From Pseudomonas fulva (GTDB lineage: Bacteria; Pseudomonadota; Gammaproteobacteria; Pseudomonadales; Pseudomonadaceae): a DNA stretch of 64,000 nt. How positions within the stretch are numbered: the stretch's first letter is position 1; every line of letters starts with the position of its first letter. The DNA lies in assembly GCF_015680705.1 (NCBI RefSeq), contig NZ_JADNYP010000004.1:1-64000 (forward strand), given 5' to 3'. The notes below the pieces were generated by a model, which was not told the origin of the DNA, searched no databases, and worked only from the letters and a program-made list of their open reading frames with translations. Both the position numbers and the translations under genes were made by a program. Shown here piece by piece: positions 32,250 to 42,961 of the stretch.

Positions 32250-34121
32250 TCAATAACGAGTGATGTCCGCCTTCGATTCCAGCAGCTTGCGGTAAGCGGC
32301 GAAATCCTGCTGACCGGCACGCGACGCAAGGAAGCGGCGCATGGCGGCCTTTTCCTCTTCGGTGGCGGCAGCGCCTTCGTTGACCCCCTTCAGTTGCAGG
32401 ACGACCAGGCTACCATCACCCAGCACGACACTACCGAATACAGGCTTGTCCTTGGCTTGTGGCTTGCCCAGGCGGAACACGGCCTGCAACTCGACCGGGT
32501 CGATCCCCTCCTGGTCACGCTTGACTGCCTCGCGGACCGTCCAAGGCTGGCCGTCATGTGCCGCATCGGCAGCGACAGAACCGTCGCGCAGGCTCGCAAC
32601 CAGCTTGTCGGCCTTGGCCTTGAGCTCGGTGGTTGCCTGTTCCTTGGCCAAGTGTTCGCGGATGCTGCTCGCAACCTGCTCAAGCGGCAGCAGCTCTGGC
32701 TTGCGATGCTCCTTCACGCGCAGCACCACGACAGTTTCCGGATCCAGCTCGATGGCGTTGCTGTTGGCGCCTTCCTGAAGCACTTCTTCGCTGAACGCAG
32801 CCTGGATGACCGCGCGGTTGGCGGTAATGCCCTTGCCACCTTCACGTCCGAACGGCTCGGAGGTCTCGACCTTCAGGCCCAGTTCCTGCGCCGGCTGGGC
32901 AAGATCGGAGGCTTCGAAGGAGGAATCTTCCAGCTGCTTGGTCGCTTCGACGAAGCGCTGCTCTACCTGCTGGGTCTTCAGCTCGCGGGTGAGTTTCTCC
33001 TGCAGGCTGGCGAAGCTCGGTACGTCAGGCGCCTGGACCCCAAGCAGCTTGATCAGGTGATAGCCGTACTCGGTGCGCACTGGCGCCGAGACCTGGCCGT
33101 CGTCGAGCTTGTACAGGGCCTCCTCGAAGGCAGGGGCATACACGCCAGGCCCGGCGAAACCAAGATCACCGCCGTTGCTCGCCGAACCAGGGTCCTGGGA
33201 GAACTCCTTGGCCAGCGCGGCGAAATCCTCGCCCTTGTCCAGCCGCTGGCGGATCTGTTCGATGCGCGCCTTGGCCTGCTCATCGTTCACCTTGTCATTG
33301 ACTTCGATGAGAATGTGCGCGGCATGTCGCTGCTCGGCCAGGTTGGCCACTTCCTTGTCATACAGGGCCTTGAGTTGTTCGTCGCTGACCTTGACCTGGT
33401 CGAAGTAGGCGGACTTCTTGAGCTCGATGTATTCGATGACCACCTGGTCGGGGCTCATGAACTCCTTGGCGTGCTCATCGTAGTGAGCCTTGATCTGCTC
33501 CTCGGACACCTTGATCGAGGCAGGGTCGGCCTTGAAGGTCAGCGAAGCGAAGTCACGGGTCTGGTTTTCCAGGCGGGCGAACGCCTCGACTGCCTGGTCG
33601 GTGGCGAATGCGCTTGCGCCCAGGCCATTGCGCAACTGGCCAATCAGCATCTCCTCGGCCAGCATCTGGCGGAACTGCATGCGCCCGTAGCCCAGCTGAC
33701 GGATCACCTGGTCGAACTGCTCGGCATTGAACTTGCCGTCGACCTGGAACTCCGGCATTTGCAGGATCAGCTGGTCCATTGCCTGTTCGGAAAAGGAGAA
33801 CCCGGCATCCTTGGCGCCTTGCAATAGCAGCTTGCGGTCGATCAGCCCCTTCAGCGCGGCCTCGCGCAGCATCTTCTCGTCAAGCAGCGCCGGGTCAAAG
33901 TTCTTGCCGAGCTTTTCCATCAGCTGCCGACGTTGCATGTCGACCGCCTGGCTCAGTTCGTTCTGGCTTATGGTGTCGCCATTTACTTTGGCAGCATCCT
34001 GGCTATGGTTGGTGGCCTGGAAGATGGCGTCGAAGCCGGTCAACGCCATCAGCACGACAATGAGGCCGATGATGGTCTTGGCAATCCAACCTTGTGAATT
34101 GTCCCTGATATTCTGCAGCAT
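32250..34121 (-). CDS. ppiD: Periplasmic chaperone / peptidyl-prolyl isomerase PpiD
   Basis: The 623-residue, membrane-anchored protein has a single TM helix at residues about 13-33, an N-terminal SurA-like chaperone region, a parvulin domain (near 265-360, RHAAHILIEV and GGDLGF) and a long C-terminal region. It assists folding of proteins leaving the Sec translocon. The ATG giving MLQNIRDNSQGW was chosen because it matches the canonical PpiD N-terminus. It follows hupB, the usual lon-hupB-ppiD order. Confidence 0.95.
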   Translation of the reverse strand: MLQNIRDNSQGWIAKTIIGLIVVLMALTGFDAIFQATNHSQDAAKVNGDTISQNELSQAVDMQRRQLMEKLGKNFDPALLDEKMLREAALKGLIDRKLLLQGAKDAGFSFSEQAMDQLILQMPEFQVDGKFNAEQFDQVIRQLGYGRMQFRQMLAEEMLIGQLRNGLGASAFATDQAVEAFARLENQTRDFASLTFKADPASIKVSEEQIKAHYDEHAKEFMSPDQVVIEYIELKKSAYFDQVKVSDEQLKALYDKEVANLAEQRHAAHILIEVNDKVNDEQAKARIEQIRQRLDKGEDFAALAKEFSQDPGSASNGGDLGFAGPGVYAPAFEEALYKLDDGQVSAPVRTEYGYHLIKLLGVQAPDVPSFASLQEKLTRELKTQQVEQRFVEATKQLEDSSFEASDLAQPAQELGLKVETSEPFGREGGKGITANRAVIQAAFSEEVLQEGANSNAIELDPETVVVLRVKEHRKPELLPLEQVASSIREHLAKEQATTELKAKADKLVASLRDGSVAADAAHDGQPWTVREAVKRDQEGIDPVELQAVFRLGKPQAKDKPVFGSVVLGDGSLVVLQLKGVNEGAAATEEEKAAMRRFLASRAGQQDFAAYRKLLESKADITRY

Positions 34122-34180
34122 GCGTCCCCCAGAAACGGTTGTACCACTGCGTCGACAACCGCGGAGCGTGGGTAGAGTCC

Positions 34181-34214
34181 TGATAGAAGAAAGGCGCATC
34201 CGAAGATGCGCCTT
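34181..34214 (-). terminator. Rho-independent terminator of hupB
   Basis: AAGGCGCATC (34191-34200) pairs perfectly with 34205-34214 around a four-base loop. On the minus strand the stem is followed by TTCTTCTATC. Confidence 0.75.
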
Positions 34215-34300
34215 CTCGAAACGTGCGTACGGGCAACGCTGTCTGCGCCTGCCGCGACGCGATCGAGCCCGGCCAAGCCAGGCCCGGCTGAAGAGACGGC

Positions 34301-34573
34301 TTAGTTGACGGCGTCTTTCAGGCCTTTGCCTGCCTTGAAACCTGGAACCTTGGCAGCGGCGATCTTGATCGCTTCGCCGGACTGCGGATTACGACCGGTG
34401 CGCTCAGCGCGCTCCTTGACGGAGAAAGTGCCGAAGCCTACCAGCACGACGTCATCACCTTGCTTCAGGGCGCCGGTGACGGATTCGATGACTGCGTCCA
34501 GTGCGCGGCCGGCCACGGCTTTCGGGATGTCAGCAGATGCGGCGATAGCGTCAATCAGTTCCGACTTGTTCAC
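34301..34573 (-). CDS. hupB: DNA-binding protein HU-beta
   Basis: The 90-residue HU subunit starts [16 protein letters not shown] and carries the beta-arm motif [14 protein letters not shown] that inserts into the DNA minor groove. It compacts and bends DNA as a dimer. It lies between lon and ppiD, the conserved hupB position. Its own terminator follows, and an AT-rich region precedes it, so it is probably transcribed separately at high level. Confidence 0.97.
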   Translation of the reverse strand: MNKSELIDAIAASADIPKAVAGRALDAVIESVTGALKQGDDVVLVGFGTFSVKERAERTGRNPQSGEAIKIAAAKVPGFKAGKGLKDAVN

Positions 34574-34722
34574 TCTAAGTCCCCTTGTTTCTCTAGTGAT
34601 ATGTTTCTAAGTATGTAAGAAGCTTCAAAAACGGGCGATGGGCGGCCCCGTGACACTAGCGTGCCGCTTTATAGCAAGGGCCTGAAAAAACTGTCAAGGA
34701 AGGCCACCCAGTGGAATGCGTA

Positions 34723-37119
34723 CTAGTGCGTGCTGATGCGCTCCTTGGCATCGCTGTCGCGTTTGTCGTCCTTCGCGACAATCTCTGGAGCCACATCTGG
34801 CAAGGGCTCCGGCGCGTATTGCAGCGCAATTTGCAGGACTTCGTCAATCCATTTGACCGGTTTGATCTGAAGATCTTCCTTGATGTTTTCGGGAATCTCC
34901 TTCAGGTCACGCACGTTTTCTTCTGGAATGATCACCGTCTTTATCCCGCCACGGTGCGCCGCCAGTAGCTTCTCCTTCAAGCCTCCGATCGCCAGCACCT
35001 GGCCCCGCAGAGTGATCTCGCCGGTCATGGCCACGTCGGCCCGTACCGGGATCTGGGTCAGGGCCGATACCAATGCGGTACACATGCCGATGCCCGCGCT
35101 CGGACCGTCCTTCGGCGTGGCGCCCTCGGGCATGTGGATGTGCACGTCATGCTTCTCGTGGAAATCGCTCGGAATGCCCAGGCTACGGGCCCTGCTACGC
35201 ACCACGGTCTGGGCCGCGGTGATCGACTCGACCATGACATCGCCCAGCGAGCCGGTCTTGATCAGCTGCCCCTTGCCTGGTATGACCACCGCCTCGATGG
35301 TCAGCAGTTCGCCGCCTACCTGCGTCCAGGCAAGGCCAGTGACCTGACCGATCTGATCCTGCTGCTCGGCCAGGCCATAGCGGAACTTGCGCACGCCAAG
35401 CAGATGCTCGAGCTGCTCGCCAGTGACCTTGACACGAACCTGCTTCTGACCTGCATGCTCCTTGACGATCTTGCGGCACACCTTGGCGATCTGCCGTTCC
35501 AGGCCACGTACGCCAGCCTCGCGGGTGTAGTAGCGAATGATGTCGCGAATGGCCGCCGTGTCGATCTCCAGCTCATCCTCCTTCAAGCCGTTGGCCTTGA
35601 CCTGCTTGGGGGTCAGATACTTGATGGCGATGTTGACCTTCTCGTCCTCGGTGTAGCCCGGCAGACGAATGATCTCCATCCGATCGAGCAACGCCGGCGG
35701 GATGTTCATCGAGTTGGAGGTGCAAAGGAACATGACGTCCGAGAGGTCATAGTCGACCTCCAGGTAGTGGTCGTTGAAGTTGTGGTTCTGCTCCGGATCG
35801 AGCACTTCGAGCAGTGCCGAAGCCGGGTCGCCACGCATGTCGCTGCCCATCTTGTCGATTTCGTCGAGCAGAAACAGGGGGTTGCGTACCCCGACCTTGG
35901 TCATTTTCTGAATAAGGCGGCCCGGCATCGAACCGATGTAGGTACGGCGATGACCACGGATTTCCGCCTCGTCCCGCACGCCACCGAGGGCCATGCGAAC
36001 GAACTTGCGATTGGTCGCGGCGGCGATGGACTCGGCCAGCGAGGTCTTGCCCACTCCGGGCGGCCCTACCAGGCAAAGTACCGGACCGCGAATCTTCTTC
36101 ACGCGCTTTTGCACAGCGAGATACTCGAGGATGCGTTCCTTGACCTCATCCAGCCCGTAATGATCGGCATCGAGAATCTGTTCCGCCTTCGACAGATCGA
36201 GGCGCACCTTGCTCTGGGCTTTCCATGGTACTTGAACCAGCCAGTCCAGATAGGAACGCACCACGGTGGCTTCGGCCGACATGGGCGACATCTGCTTGAG
36301 CTTGTTCAGCTCGGCCTGGGCCTTTGCCAAGGCATCCTTGGGCAGGCCGGCCGCATCGATGCGTTTCTTGAGCTCCTCGGCCTCGTTGTGGCCTTCTTCG
36401 CCATCGCCCAGTTCCTTCTGGATGGCCTTCATCTGCTCATTCAGGTAGTACTCGCGCTGGCTGCGTTCCATCTGTTTCTTCACCCGACCGCGAATGCGCT
36501 TCTCGACCTGCAGCAGGTCGATCTCGGCATCCAGCAACGCCAGGACGTGTTCGACCCGGCTCGACAGGTCGACGATCTCGAGGATTTCCTGTTTCTGCTC
36601 GATCTTCAACGCCATGTGAGCGGCCATGGTGTCGACCAGGCGGCCTGGCTCGTCGATGCTGTTGAGCGACGACAGCACTTCGGCAGGCACCTTCTTGCCC
36701 AGCTGGACGTACTGCTCGAACTGCGACAACAGGGTACGGACGAAGACCTCCGACTCGCGCTCGGCCGCGTCGACCTCGTCGATCAGGGTCACTTCTGCCC
36801 GAATATGCCCGTCGACTTCCACGAAGCGCTCGACGGCGCCGCGCTGCTCGCCCTCGACCAGCACCTTGACGGTACCGTCGGGTAGCTTGAGCAGCTGCAG
36901 GACAGTGGCGATGGTACCGACGCGGTAGAGGGCGTCTTCGCTCGGATCATCATCGGCTGGATTCTTCTGGGCCAGCAGCAGGATCTGCTTTTCGCCCGTC
37001 ATCGCCGCCTCGAGGGCTTCGATGGACTTCTCGCGCCCCACGAACAGCGGGATGACCATGTGCGGATAAACTACGACATCGCGCAATGGCAACAGAGGCA
37101 AGTCGAGGGTTGTCTTCAT
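34723..37119 (-). CDS. lon: ATP-dependent protease Lon
   Basis: The 798-residue Lon has the N-terminal substrate-binding domain (residues about 8-200), a coiled-coil helical region, an AAA+ domain with Walker [14 protein letters not shown] and Walker [12 protein letters not shown], and the S16 protease domain with the catalytic serine in [10 protein letters not shown]. It degrades misfolded and regulatory proteins. Length fits the family. A sigma32-like promoter lies directly upstream, consistent with heat-shock control. Confidence 0.97.
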   Translation of the reverse strand: MKTTLDLPLLPLRDVVVYPHMVIPLFVGREKSIEALEAAMTGEKQILLLAQKNPADDDPSEDALYRVGTIATVLQLLKLPDGTVKVLVEGEQRGAVERFVEVDGHIRAEVTLIDEVDAAERESEVFVRTLLSQFEQYVQLGKKVPAEVLSSLNSIDEPGRLVDTMAAHMALKIEQKQEILEIVDLSSRVEHVLALLDAEIDLLQVEKRIRGRVKKQMERSQREYYLNEQMKAIQKELGDGEEGHNEAEELKKRIDAAGLPKDALAKAQAELNKLKQMSPMSAEATVVRSYLDWLVQVPWKAQSKVRLDLSKAEQILDADHYGLDEVKERILEYLAVQKRVKKIRGPVLCLVGPPGVGKTSLAESIAAATNRKFVRMALGGVRDEAEIRGHRRTYIGSMPGRLIQKMTKVGVRNPLFLLDEIDKMGSDMRGDPASALLEVLDPEQNHNFNDHYLEVDYDLSDVMFLCTSNSMNIPPALLDRMEIIRLPGYTEDEKVNIAIKYLTPKQVKANGLKEDELEIDTAAIRDIIRYYTREAGVRGLERQIAKVCRKIVKEHAGQKQVRVKVTGEQLEHLLGVRKFRYGLAEQQDQIGQVTGLAWTQVGGELLTIEAVVIPGKGQLIKTGSLGDVMVESITAAQTVVRSRARSLGIPSDFHEKHDVHIHMPEGATPKDGPSAGIGMCTALVSALTQIPVRADVAMTGEITLRGQVLAIGGLKEKLLAAHRGGIKTVIIPEENVRDLKEIPENIKEDLQIKPVKWIDEVLQIALQYAPEPLPDVAPEIVAKDDKRDSDAKERISTH

Positions 37120-37177
37120 GATTTCGCCTCTACAGCGGCCTTGCGGCCGGAAACCGGTGGAAATGATGCTTGGGGCT

Positions 37178-37207
37178 AATGTGGGGGCAGCCCTGGAAAA
37201 TTACAAG
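37178..37207 (-). promoter_or_regulatory. Sigma32-like promoter of lon
   Basis: On the minus strand CTTGTAA (37201-37207) is followed after 13 bases by CCCCCACATT (37178-37187), close to the heat-shock consensus CTTGAAA and CCCCATNT. It lies about 60-90 bases before the lon start. Confidence 0.6.
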
Positions 37208-37229
37208 CGCTCTGCTCAGGAAATGCAGA

Positions 37230-37249
37230 AAGGGGCCCTAGGGCCCCTT
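37230..37249 (-). terminator. Terminator of clpX
   Basis: A perfect 20-base palindrome (AAGGGGCCCTAGGGCCCCTT) lies 22 bases after the clpX stop and ends in TTTC on the minus strand. It separates clpX from the lon promoter. Confidence 0.65.
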
Positions 37250-37271
37250 GCTTGCAGCACAGGCATCCGAC

Positions 37272-38555
37272 TCAGGCGTCAGGCGCTGCCTTGGCTTGCG
37301 GTTCGCTGTTCTCGTAGATCAGCAGCGGCTGGGACGAGCCTTCGATGACGCTTTCGTCGATTACCACCTTGCTGACATCCTTCTGCGAAGGAATCTCGTA
37401 CATGGTGTCGAGCAGCACGCCTTCGAGGATCGAGCGCAGGCCGCGGGCGCCAGTCTTGCGTTCCAGAGCCTTGCGAGCGACAGCCTTGAGCGCGTCGGTA
37501 CGGAACTCCAGATCGACGCTCTCCATCTCGAACAGCTTGGAATACTGTTTGGTCAGCGCGTTCTTCGGCTCGGTGAGAATCTGCATGAGGGCAGCCTCAT
37601 CGAGTTCGTCGAGGGTCGCCAGAACCGGCAGACGGCCGACGAATTCCGGAATCAGGCCGAACTTGACCAGGTCATCCGGCTCGACCTCGCGCAACGACTC
37701 GCCGACCTTCTTGCCTTCTTCCTTGCTGCGCACTTCGGCACCGAAACCGATGCCACCCTTGGTGGAACGGTTCTGGATGACCTTTTCCAGGCCCGAGAAT
37801 GCACCACCGCAGATGAACAGGATATTGCGCGTATCGACCTGCAGGAACTCCTGCTGGGGATGCTTGCGCCCACCCTGAGGCGGTACCGAGGCCACGGTAC
37901 CTTCGATCAGCTTCAACAGCGCCTGCTGTACGCCTTCGCCCGAGACGTCGCGGGTGATCGACGGGTTGTCCGACTTGCGCGAGATCTTGTCGATCTCGTC
38001 GATGTAGACGATACCCATCTGGGCCTTTTCCACATCGTAGTCGCACTTCTGCAACAGCTTCTGAATGATGTTCTCGACGTCCTCGCCTACATAACCAGCC
38101 TCGGTCAAGGTGGTGGCGTCGGCGATGGTGAACGGCACGTTCAATAGGCGCGCAAGCGTTTCGGCGAGCAGGGTCTTGCCCGAGCCGGTCGGCCCGATCA
38201 GCAGGATGTTGCTCTTGCCGAGCTCGACTTCGTCGCCCTTCTTGTCACGCTGATTCAGGCGCTTGTAGTGGTTGTACACCGCTACGGCAAGCACCTTCTT
38301 CGCTCGCTCCTGGCCAATGACATACTGGTCCAGGATGGAGCTGATTTCTTTCGGCGAAGGCAATTTGTGCGCGTTGCTCTCGGCCTGGGCTTCCTGCACC
38401 TCCTCGCGGATGATGTCATTGCACAGGTCGACGCACTCGTCGCAGATAAATACCGAGGGTCCGGCAATCAGCTTGCGTACTTCATGCTGGCTTTTGCCGC
38501 AGAAGGAGCAGTAGAGCAATTTGCCGTTGTCCTCGCCGTTACGGGTGTCTGTCAT
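37272..38555 (-). CDS. clpX: ATP-dependent unfoldase ClpX
   Basis: The 427-residue AAA+ unfoldase has the N-terminal zinc domain (CSFCGKSQ and CDECVDLC), Walker [13 protein letters not shown], Walker [11 protein letters not shown] and the IGF loop ([10 protein letters not shown]) that docks onto ClpP. It selects substrates, including SsrA-tagged proteins, and feeds them into ClpP. It follows clpP on the same strand. A sigma32-like element lies in the intervening spacer. The start MTDTRNGED is preferred to an upstream in-frame codon on family grounds. Confidence 0.97.
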   Translation of the reverse strand: MTDTRNGEDNGKLLYCSFCGKSQHEVRKLIAGPSVFICDECVDLCNDIIREEVQEAQAESNAHKLPSPKEISSILDQYVIGQERAKKVLAVAVYNHYKRLNQRDKKGDEVELGKSNILLIGPTGSGKTLLAETLARLLNVPFTIADATTLTEAGYVGEDVENIIQKLLQKCDYDVEKAQMGIVYIDEIDKISRKSDNPSITRDVSGEGVQQALLKLIEGTVASVPPQGGRKHPQQEFLQVDTRNILFICGGAFSGLEKVIQNRSTKGGIGFGAEVRSKEEGKKVGESLREVEPDDLVKFGLIPEFVGRLPVLATLDELDEAALMQILTEPKNALTKQYSKLFEMESVDLEFRTDALKAVARKALERKTGARGLRSILEGVLLDTMYEIPSQKDVSKVVIDESVIEGSSQPLLIYENSEPQAKAAPDA

Positions 38556-38588
38556 TCGATCGATCCAATCCGGTAGGCTTGCAACACA

Positions 38589-38617
38589 AGATGAAGGCAA
38601 TTGCGGGCTTTTTCAAG
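38589..38617 (-). promoter_or_regulatory. Possible sigma32-like promoter before clpX
   Basis: On the minus strand CTTGAAA (38611-38617) and CCTTCATCT (38589-38597) are 13 bases apart. The -35 half matches the heat-shock consensus perfectly, the -10 half only partly. Confidence 0.4.
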
Positions 38618-38620
38618 TCC

Positions 38621-38646
38621 GCAGACAGGCGAGCACGCCTGCCTGC
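38621..38646. terminator. Hairpin between clpP and clpX
   Basis: An 11-base stem with one G-T pair (38621-38631 with 38636-38646) closes a four-base loop shortly after the clpP stop. No T-run follows on the minus strand, so it more likely protects or attenuates than terminates. Confidence 0.4.
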
Positions 38647-38660
38647 CCTGGCATCCGGCA

Positions 38661-39302
38661 TCAGGACGCCAGGAGCCGCTTGTCATAGACCGAGTCGACC
38701 AGACCGTACTCGGCGGCGCGCTGGGCGCTCATGAAATTGTCACGCTCGGTGTCACGCTTGATGGTTTCCAGGTCCTGGCCAGTATGGTAGGCGAGCAGCT
38801 CGTTCAACCTTGCCTTGATGGACAGGATCTCCTGGGCATGGATCTCGATATCGGTCGCCTGCCCCTGGAATCCGCCCAGTGGCTGGTGGATCATGACGCG
38901 CGAGTTGGGCAGGCAGTGACGCTTGCCCTTGGCCCCCGAGGCCAGCAGGAACGCACCCATGCTGCAGGCCTGACCGATGCAGATGGTCGAGACGTCCGGC
39001 TTGATGAACTGCATGGTGTCGTAGATCGACATCCCCGCGGTGACCGAGCCACCCGGAGAGTTGATGTACAGATGGATATCCTTGTCGGGGTTTTCCGCCT
39101 CAAGGAACAACAGCTGCGCCACTACCAGGTTGGCCATGTAGTCCTCTACCGGGCCGACCAGGAAAATCACTCGTTCCTTCAACAGGCGCGAGTAGATGTC
39201 GTAGGCACGTTCGCCGCGAGCGGATTGCTCGACAACCATCGGGACCAGGCCGCCTGCGGCCTGGATGTCAGAGCTCTGCTGAATATAAGAATTGCGGGAC
39301 AT
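38661..39302 (-). CDS. clpP: ATP-dependent Clp protease proteolytic subunit
   Basis: The 213-residue serine protease has the catalytic serine in [12 protein letters not shown], histidine in MIHQPLGG and aspartate in [10 protein letters not shown]. It forms the double-heptamer chamber working with ClpX and ClpA. It lies between tig and clpX, the classical order. The start at [11 protein letters not shown] leaves a short propeptide, typical for the family. Confidence 0.97.
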   Translation of the reverse strand: MSRNSYIQQSSDIQAAGGLVPMVVEQSARGERAYDIYSRLLKERVIFLVGPVEDYMANLVVAQLLFLEAENPDKDIHLYINSPGGSVTAGMSIYDTMQFIKPDVSTICIGQACSMGAFLLASGAKGKRHCLPNSRVMIHQPLGGFQGQATDIEIHAQEILSIKARLNELLAYHTGQDLETIKRDTERDNFMSAQRAAEYGLVDSVYDKRLLAS

Positions 39303-39339
39303 GTCCTGCGCTCACTCCCAAATAGTCATGGCTTGAATA

Positions 39340-39371
39340 CACACAAGCCAGCGCGAAGGCTGGCTTGTGTG
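39340..39371. terminator. Perfect hairpin between tig and clpP
   Basis: A 13-base perfect stem (39340-39352 with 39359-39371) with a six-base loop follows the tig stop codon. On the minus strand it is not followed by a strong T-run, so partial termination or RNA processing is as likely as full termination. Confidence 0.5.
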
Positions 39372-39393
39372 GGCTTCCTACGAAAGAAGGAAA

Positions 39394-40707
39394 TCACTCA
39401 GCGGCGGCAGGTGCCTGGGCTGGCTTGACGGCTTCCTCGTACGAGACCGACTTGTCGGTCACAGTAGCTTTCTGCAGAACAGTATCCACAACTTGCTCTT
39501 CCAGTACAACCGAACGCACTTCCTGCAGCTGCTGGTCGTTCTTGTAGTACCAGGCGATGACCTGCTCAGGCTCCTGGTAGGCAGAAGCCATTTCCTCGAT
39601 CATGGCGCGAACGCGGGCTTCGTCCGGCTTCAGCTCGTACTGCTTGACCACTTCGGCGACGATCAGACCCAGCACCACGCGACGCTTGGCCTGCTCCTCG
39701 AACAGTTCGGCAGGCAGCTGCTCCGGCTTGATGTTGCCGCCGAACTGCTGGACAGCCTGGACACGCAGACGGTTGACTTCGTTCTCGATCAGGGCTTTTG
39801 GCACTTCCACCGGATTGGCGGCCAGCAGACCATCCATTACCTGGTTCTTGACCTTGGTCTTGATCGCCTGGCGCAGCTCGCGCTCCATGTTCTTGCGAAC
39901 TTCGGCGCGGAAGCCTTCCAGAGAAGATTCCTTGATGCCGAACTGGGCAAAGAACTCCTCGTTCAGCTCGGGCAGTCGAGGAGCGGAAATGCCGTTGACG
40001 GTAACGGTGAACTCGGCGGCCTTGCCGGCCAGGTCGAGGTTCTGGTAATCCTCGGGGAAGGTCACGTTCAGCACACGTTCCTCTTTATCCTTGGCGCCGA
40101 CCAGACCTTCTTCGAAGCCAGGGATCATGCGGCCGGAACCGAGCACTAGCTTGGTACCCTTGGCGGAGCCACCCGCGAAGGTCTCGCCATCCACCTTGCC
40201 GACGAAATCGATGTCCAGCTGGTCTTCGTTCTGTGCTTCGCGCTCGACGGGTTCGTAACGAACGTTCTGCTTGCGCAGCACCTCGAGCATATTGTCCAGG
40301 TCGGCATCGGTCACCTCGGCCTCCAGGCGCTCGACGCTGATCGACTCGAAGCCGGCAACGGTGAACTCGGGGAAGACTTCGAAGGTGGCGATGTATTCCA
40401 GGTCCTTGCCCTTCTCGAACACTTTCGGCTCGACGGCAGGCGCGCCGGCGGGATTGAGCTTCTGCTCGACGACAGCTTCGTAGAAGGTGGCCTGGATCAA
40501 GTCGCCCAGGGCTTCCTGGCGAGCTGCGTCCTCATAGCGCTGGCGGATCACGCTCATCGGCACCTTGCCTGGGCGGAAGCCAGGGACCTTGGCGCGACGG
40601 GCAGTCTGCTGCAGACGCTTGTTGACTTCGGTCTCGATACGCTCGGCAGGCACGCCGATGGTCATGCGACGCTCGAGAGCAGAAGTGTTTTCAACAGAAA
40701 CTTGCAT
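39394..40707 (-). CDS. tig: Trigger factor
   Basis: This ribosome-bound chaperone of 437 residues has the N-terminal ribosome-binding domain with the signature [15 protein letters not shown] (residues about 37-51), a central FKBP-type isomerase domain (about 160-245) and a helical C-terminal domain. It shields nascent chains at the exit tunnel. The ATG giving [14 protein letters not shown], preceded by GAGGAA, was chosen over an upstream in-frame start. It heads the tig-clpP-clpX-lon cluster. Confidence 0.97.
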   Translation of the reverse strand: MQVSVENTSALERRMTIGVPAERIETEVNKRLQQTARRAKVPGFRPGKVPMSVIRQRYEDAARQEALGDLIQATFYEAVVEQKLNPAGAPAVEPKVFEKGKDLEYIATFEVFPEFTVAGFESISVERLEAEVTDADLDNMLEVLRKQNVRYEPVEREAQNEDQLDIDFVGKVDGETFAGGSAKGTKLVLGSGRMIPGFEEGLVGAKDKEERVLNVTFPEDYQNLDLAGKAAEFTVTVNGISAPRLPELNEEFFAQFGIKESSLEGFRAEVRKNMERELRQAIKTKVKNQVMDGLLAANPVEVPKALIENEVNRLRVQAVQQFGGNIKPEQLPAELFEEQAKRRVVLGLIVAEVVKQYELKPDEARVRAMIEEMASAYQEPEQVIAWYYKNDQQLQEVRSVVLEEQVVDTVLQKATVTDKSVSYEEAVKPAQAPAAAE

Positions 40708-40974
40708 GGATATTCCTCGTTGCACAGACGTTAGCCGGCGATAGCCCGACTCCAGAATCAAGGGCAAGCATTCTAGTGATTCACGCACCAGAAGTCACCC
40801 CACCCTGCTTGCCGGAAAATCATGCCGGTCGATTTCATTGCCGGACCCGTCCATCCCATGGCAGGCGGGCCCTGGAGTGTCCTGACTCAGGATGACCTGG
40901 AGCCGGCAGCCGCCCGGCTCCGCTGGTTGCAAGAACTTGTCAAACAACCGTTGCACTCAAACACTTGCGAAACA

Positions 40975-41280
40975 TCAAGCAGATGAATCGTCGATCTCGT
41001 TGGCGTCGCAATATTCGCCCCAGCCCATGCCAAGCGCATCGGCAACTTCGCGATGGACTTCCAGGCGCATCGCCTGCAACTGCCGCGGCGATTCGGCGAC
41101 CAGCTGCAGCGTCAGTTCCCAAGGCTCCAGTCCCTGCTCCTGCGCGGCATCCTCGAACGCCCATTCGATCTGCCGAGCCTGCTCGGAGGCATCCAGCTCG
41201 CGGATCTCCTCGAGCAACTGTGGATTGGCCTCGGCGAAACGCTGCAACGCCAATGCCTGGCGAGCTTCTTTGGCAATCAT
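40975..41280 (-). CDS. Hypothetical protein (DUF6388-like)
   Basis: The 101-residue, acidic, helical protein contains IEWAFEDAAQEQGLEPWELTLQLVAESPRQLQAMRLEVHREVADALGM-type sequence, here described by its key blocks IEWAFEDAA, EPWELTLQL and VHREVADALGM. I associate it with a small pseudomonad family numbered DUF6388, from memory. The ATG with GGGAA upstream was chosen; a frame extension of 30 codons is possible. Function unknown. It lies on the left flank of the accessory region. Confidence 0.6.
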   Translation of the reverse strand: MIAKEARQALALQRFAEANPQLLEEIRELDASEQARQIEWAFEDAAQEQGLEPWELTLQLVAESPRQLQAMRLEVHREVADALGMGWGEYCDANEIDDSSA

Positions 41281-41409
41281 GTGGATTTCCCGTGCCGGCC
41301 AACCGGGCCGGTGCTTCAACCGGCTGAAATCTATCAGCTTTTCCGGCCAGAGCGATAGAGGAAGTTCCACTGACGGCGAACAGGTGCTACTGCGCTGCCT
41401 CCAAGATCC

Positions 41410-41628
41410 TCATGCCGACAAAGTCGAGGTCACGGACTCGGACGCCAGCGTGATCACGCCCGTCGTGGCAGCAAGCCCGAGAACCAGGAACGCAACCATC
41501 CAACCCGCGAGGCACCCCAACAGGTGCCGCCAGACGAAGCCCCTACCACTGCTGCGCAACGACCTGGCAAGCCCCCACCAGACCAACAGTCCGGCGCCGA
41601 GGGCGAGCAGAACCAGCAAAACTGTCAT
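41410..41628 (-). CDS. Small membrane protein
   Basis: A 72-residue protein with two hydrophobic helices separated by a basic loop. The stretch LVWWGLARSLR with RHLLGCLAG and a following hydrophobic FLVLGLAA is strikingly similar to the N-terminus of the protein at 43198-44049, so the two share a membrane module. GGGA precedes the ATG. A longer upstream frame exists but has no such similarity. Function unknown. Confidence 0.6.
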   Translation of the reverse strand: MTVLLVLLALGAGLLVWWGLARSLRSSGRGFVWRHLLGCLAGWMVAFLVLGLAATTGVITLASESVTSTLSA

Positions 41629-41738
41629 TTTTCGTTTCCCTTCGCTACAAAGAATCAGTGCCGAACTCATCGGCTGGATATGTTCGCCCGCCCCAGACAC
41701 CGAAGCGGGCTTGCCCGGCCTGGAGGCACCGGCATGCT

Positions 41739-42632
41739 TCATTCATCGGCCATCTGCTTTCTGAACCAATCAGCCACGACCGCCAAGGCTGGCGCTTGTC
41801 GCGCCTTGCGCGGCCACACTAGATAGTAAGCCTCGTCGAGCGTGAGCTGTTGAGCGAACACCTGCACGAGCCGGCCGGCGGCGATGTCATCCTTCACGAA
41901 AACACGACTGGCCAGTGCAATCCCCTGACCACCGATGGCTGCCTCGATGGCCAGTGAGGTCTGGTTGAAGCGCATGTGCTTGAGTGTGGGCTGCCCTTGC
42001 CCTGGAAACAGCGCGGCAGTGAACTGCGGCCAGAAGTCATGCGCATCATGAAGCATCAGCAAGCCTTGAAGCCCTTCGAAACCAGTCGGCCGGCCCTTCT
42101 GCGCCAACAGACCCGGACTGGCGACAGCGACGACGCACTGCTCCATCAACAGTTCGGCATTGAGGCCCGCACCAAACGGCGGCTTGCCATAGCGCACCGC
42201 GATGTCGACACAATCATTCTGAAAATGCGCAAGCCGCTCGGTTGCCAGCAGACGTAGATCGATGTCCGGATTGGCCTCGGCAAAGGCCCCCAGCCTGGGC
42301 AACAACCATTTCGAAGCGAAGGTCGGCGTGACGCTGACGGTCAGATACGCTGCGACCGGCTTGAGCAGCCGGGTAGCCTCCTCGATCATCGCCAGCGCAG
42401 CGCGCACGCTGCCACTGTAACCACGCCCAGCGTCTGTCAGCGCCAAACCACGGGGCAACCGTTCGAACAGACGAACCTCCAGGCTAGCCTCGAGATTACG
42501 GATCTGCTGGGCAACAGCCGCCTGGGTGACCCCCAGCTCTTCAGCAGCCAAACGAAAATTCAAGTGACGCGCAACCACTTCGAACATGCGAAGCGCGTTG
42601 AGCGGAGGTAGCAAGGGTAAACCTGCAGGCAT
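41739..42632 (-). CDS. LysR-type regulator (GcvA-like)
   Basis: The 297-residue LysR protein begins LPLLPPLNALRMFEVVARHLNF, typical of the GcvA/AmpR branch, with the winged helix-turn-helix at about 20-80 (ELGVTQAAVAQQIRNLEASL) and a substrate-binding domain afterwards. The immediate right-hand neighbour is a gene-free region, so no divergent target gene is apparent. The target is unknown. The start ATG lacks a strong ribosome-binding site. Confidence 0.85.
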   Translation of the reverse strand: MPAGLPLLPPLNALRMFEVVARHLNFRLAAEELGVTQAAVAQQIRNLEASLEVRLFERLPRGLALTDAGRGYSGSVRAALAMIEEATRLLKPVAAYLTVSVTPTFASKWLLPRLGAFAEANPDIDLRLLATERLAHFQNDCVDIAVRYGKPPFGAGLNAELLMEQCVVAVASPGLLAQKGRPTGFEGLQGLLMLHDAHDFWPQFTAALFPGQGQPTLKHMRFNQTSLAIEAAIGGQGIALASRVFVKDDIAAGRLVQVFAQQLTLDEAYYLVWPRKARQAPALAVVADWFRKQMADE

Positions 42633-42961
42633 GAGAGTAATGGACTTCCTTCGATCGAGCAGATGCACCCTTCGAGACGGCAGAGGCACGAACCCGGCCT
42701 AGAGCCATGAAGCCAAGGCCAGCCGCCAGACACTGCCAGCAAAACCCGTGCCGCCAATCGATACTGTTGCGCCGCGCCCGATGAGCGCATGGGCGTACCT
42801 GTTGCCTGGCCCGCAAACGCCTCGGCGCTACAGACCAGCTGGCAGTCCATCGCGCGAGCAGCCTGCCACCGCCAGCTTCCGGCTTCCATTGTACCTGGCA
42901 AGTGGTTACTGGCGAGCCCGAATCCGCTCGACGAGCCCCATGATGACTCTGCGCAATCGGC
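42633..42961. other. Gene-free spacer upstream of the LysR gene
   Basis: About 330 bases without a supported gene on either strand. Short open frames exist but none has a ribosome-binding site with family-like content. The LysR gene promoter must lie here. Confidence 0.5.

Noticed and set aside
31857..33827. Long open frame on the plus strand opposite ppiD
   Set aside because: It has no family-like sequence or ribosome-binding site and mirrors the codon structure of ppiD; long antisense frames are common in GC-rich DNA.
35134..36885. Long open frame on the plus strand opposite lon
   Set aside because: Same reason: antisense of a confidently identified gene, no recognisable motifs.
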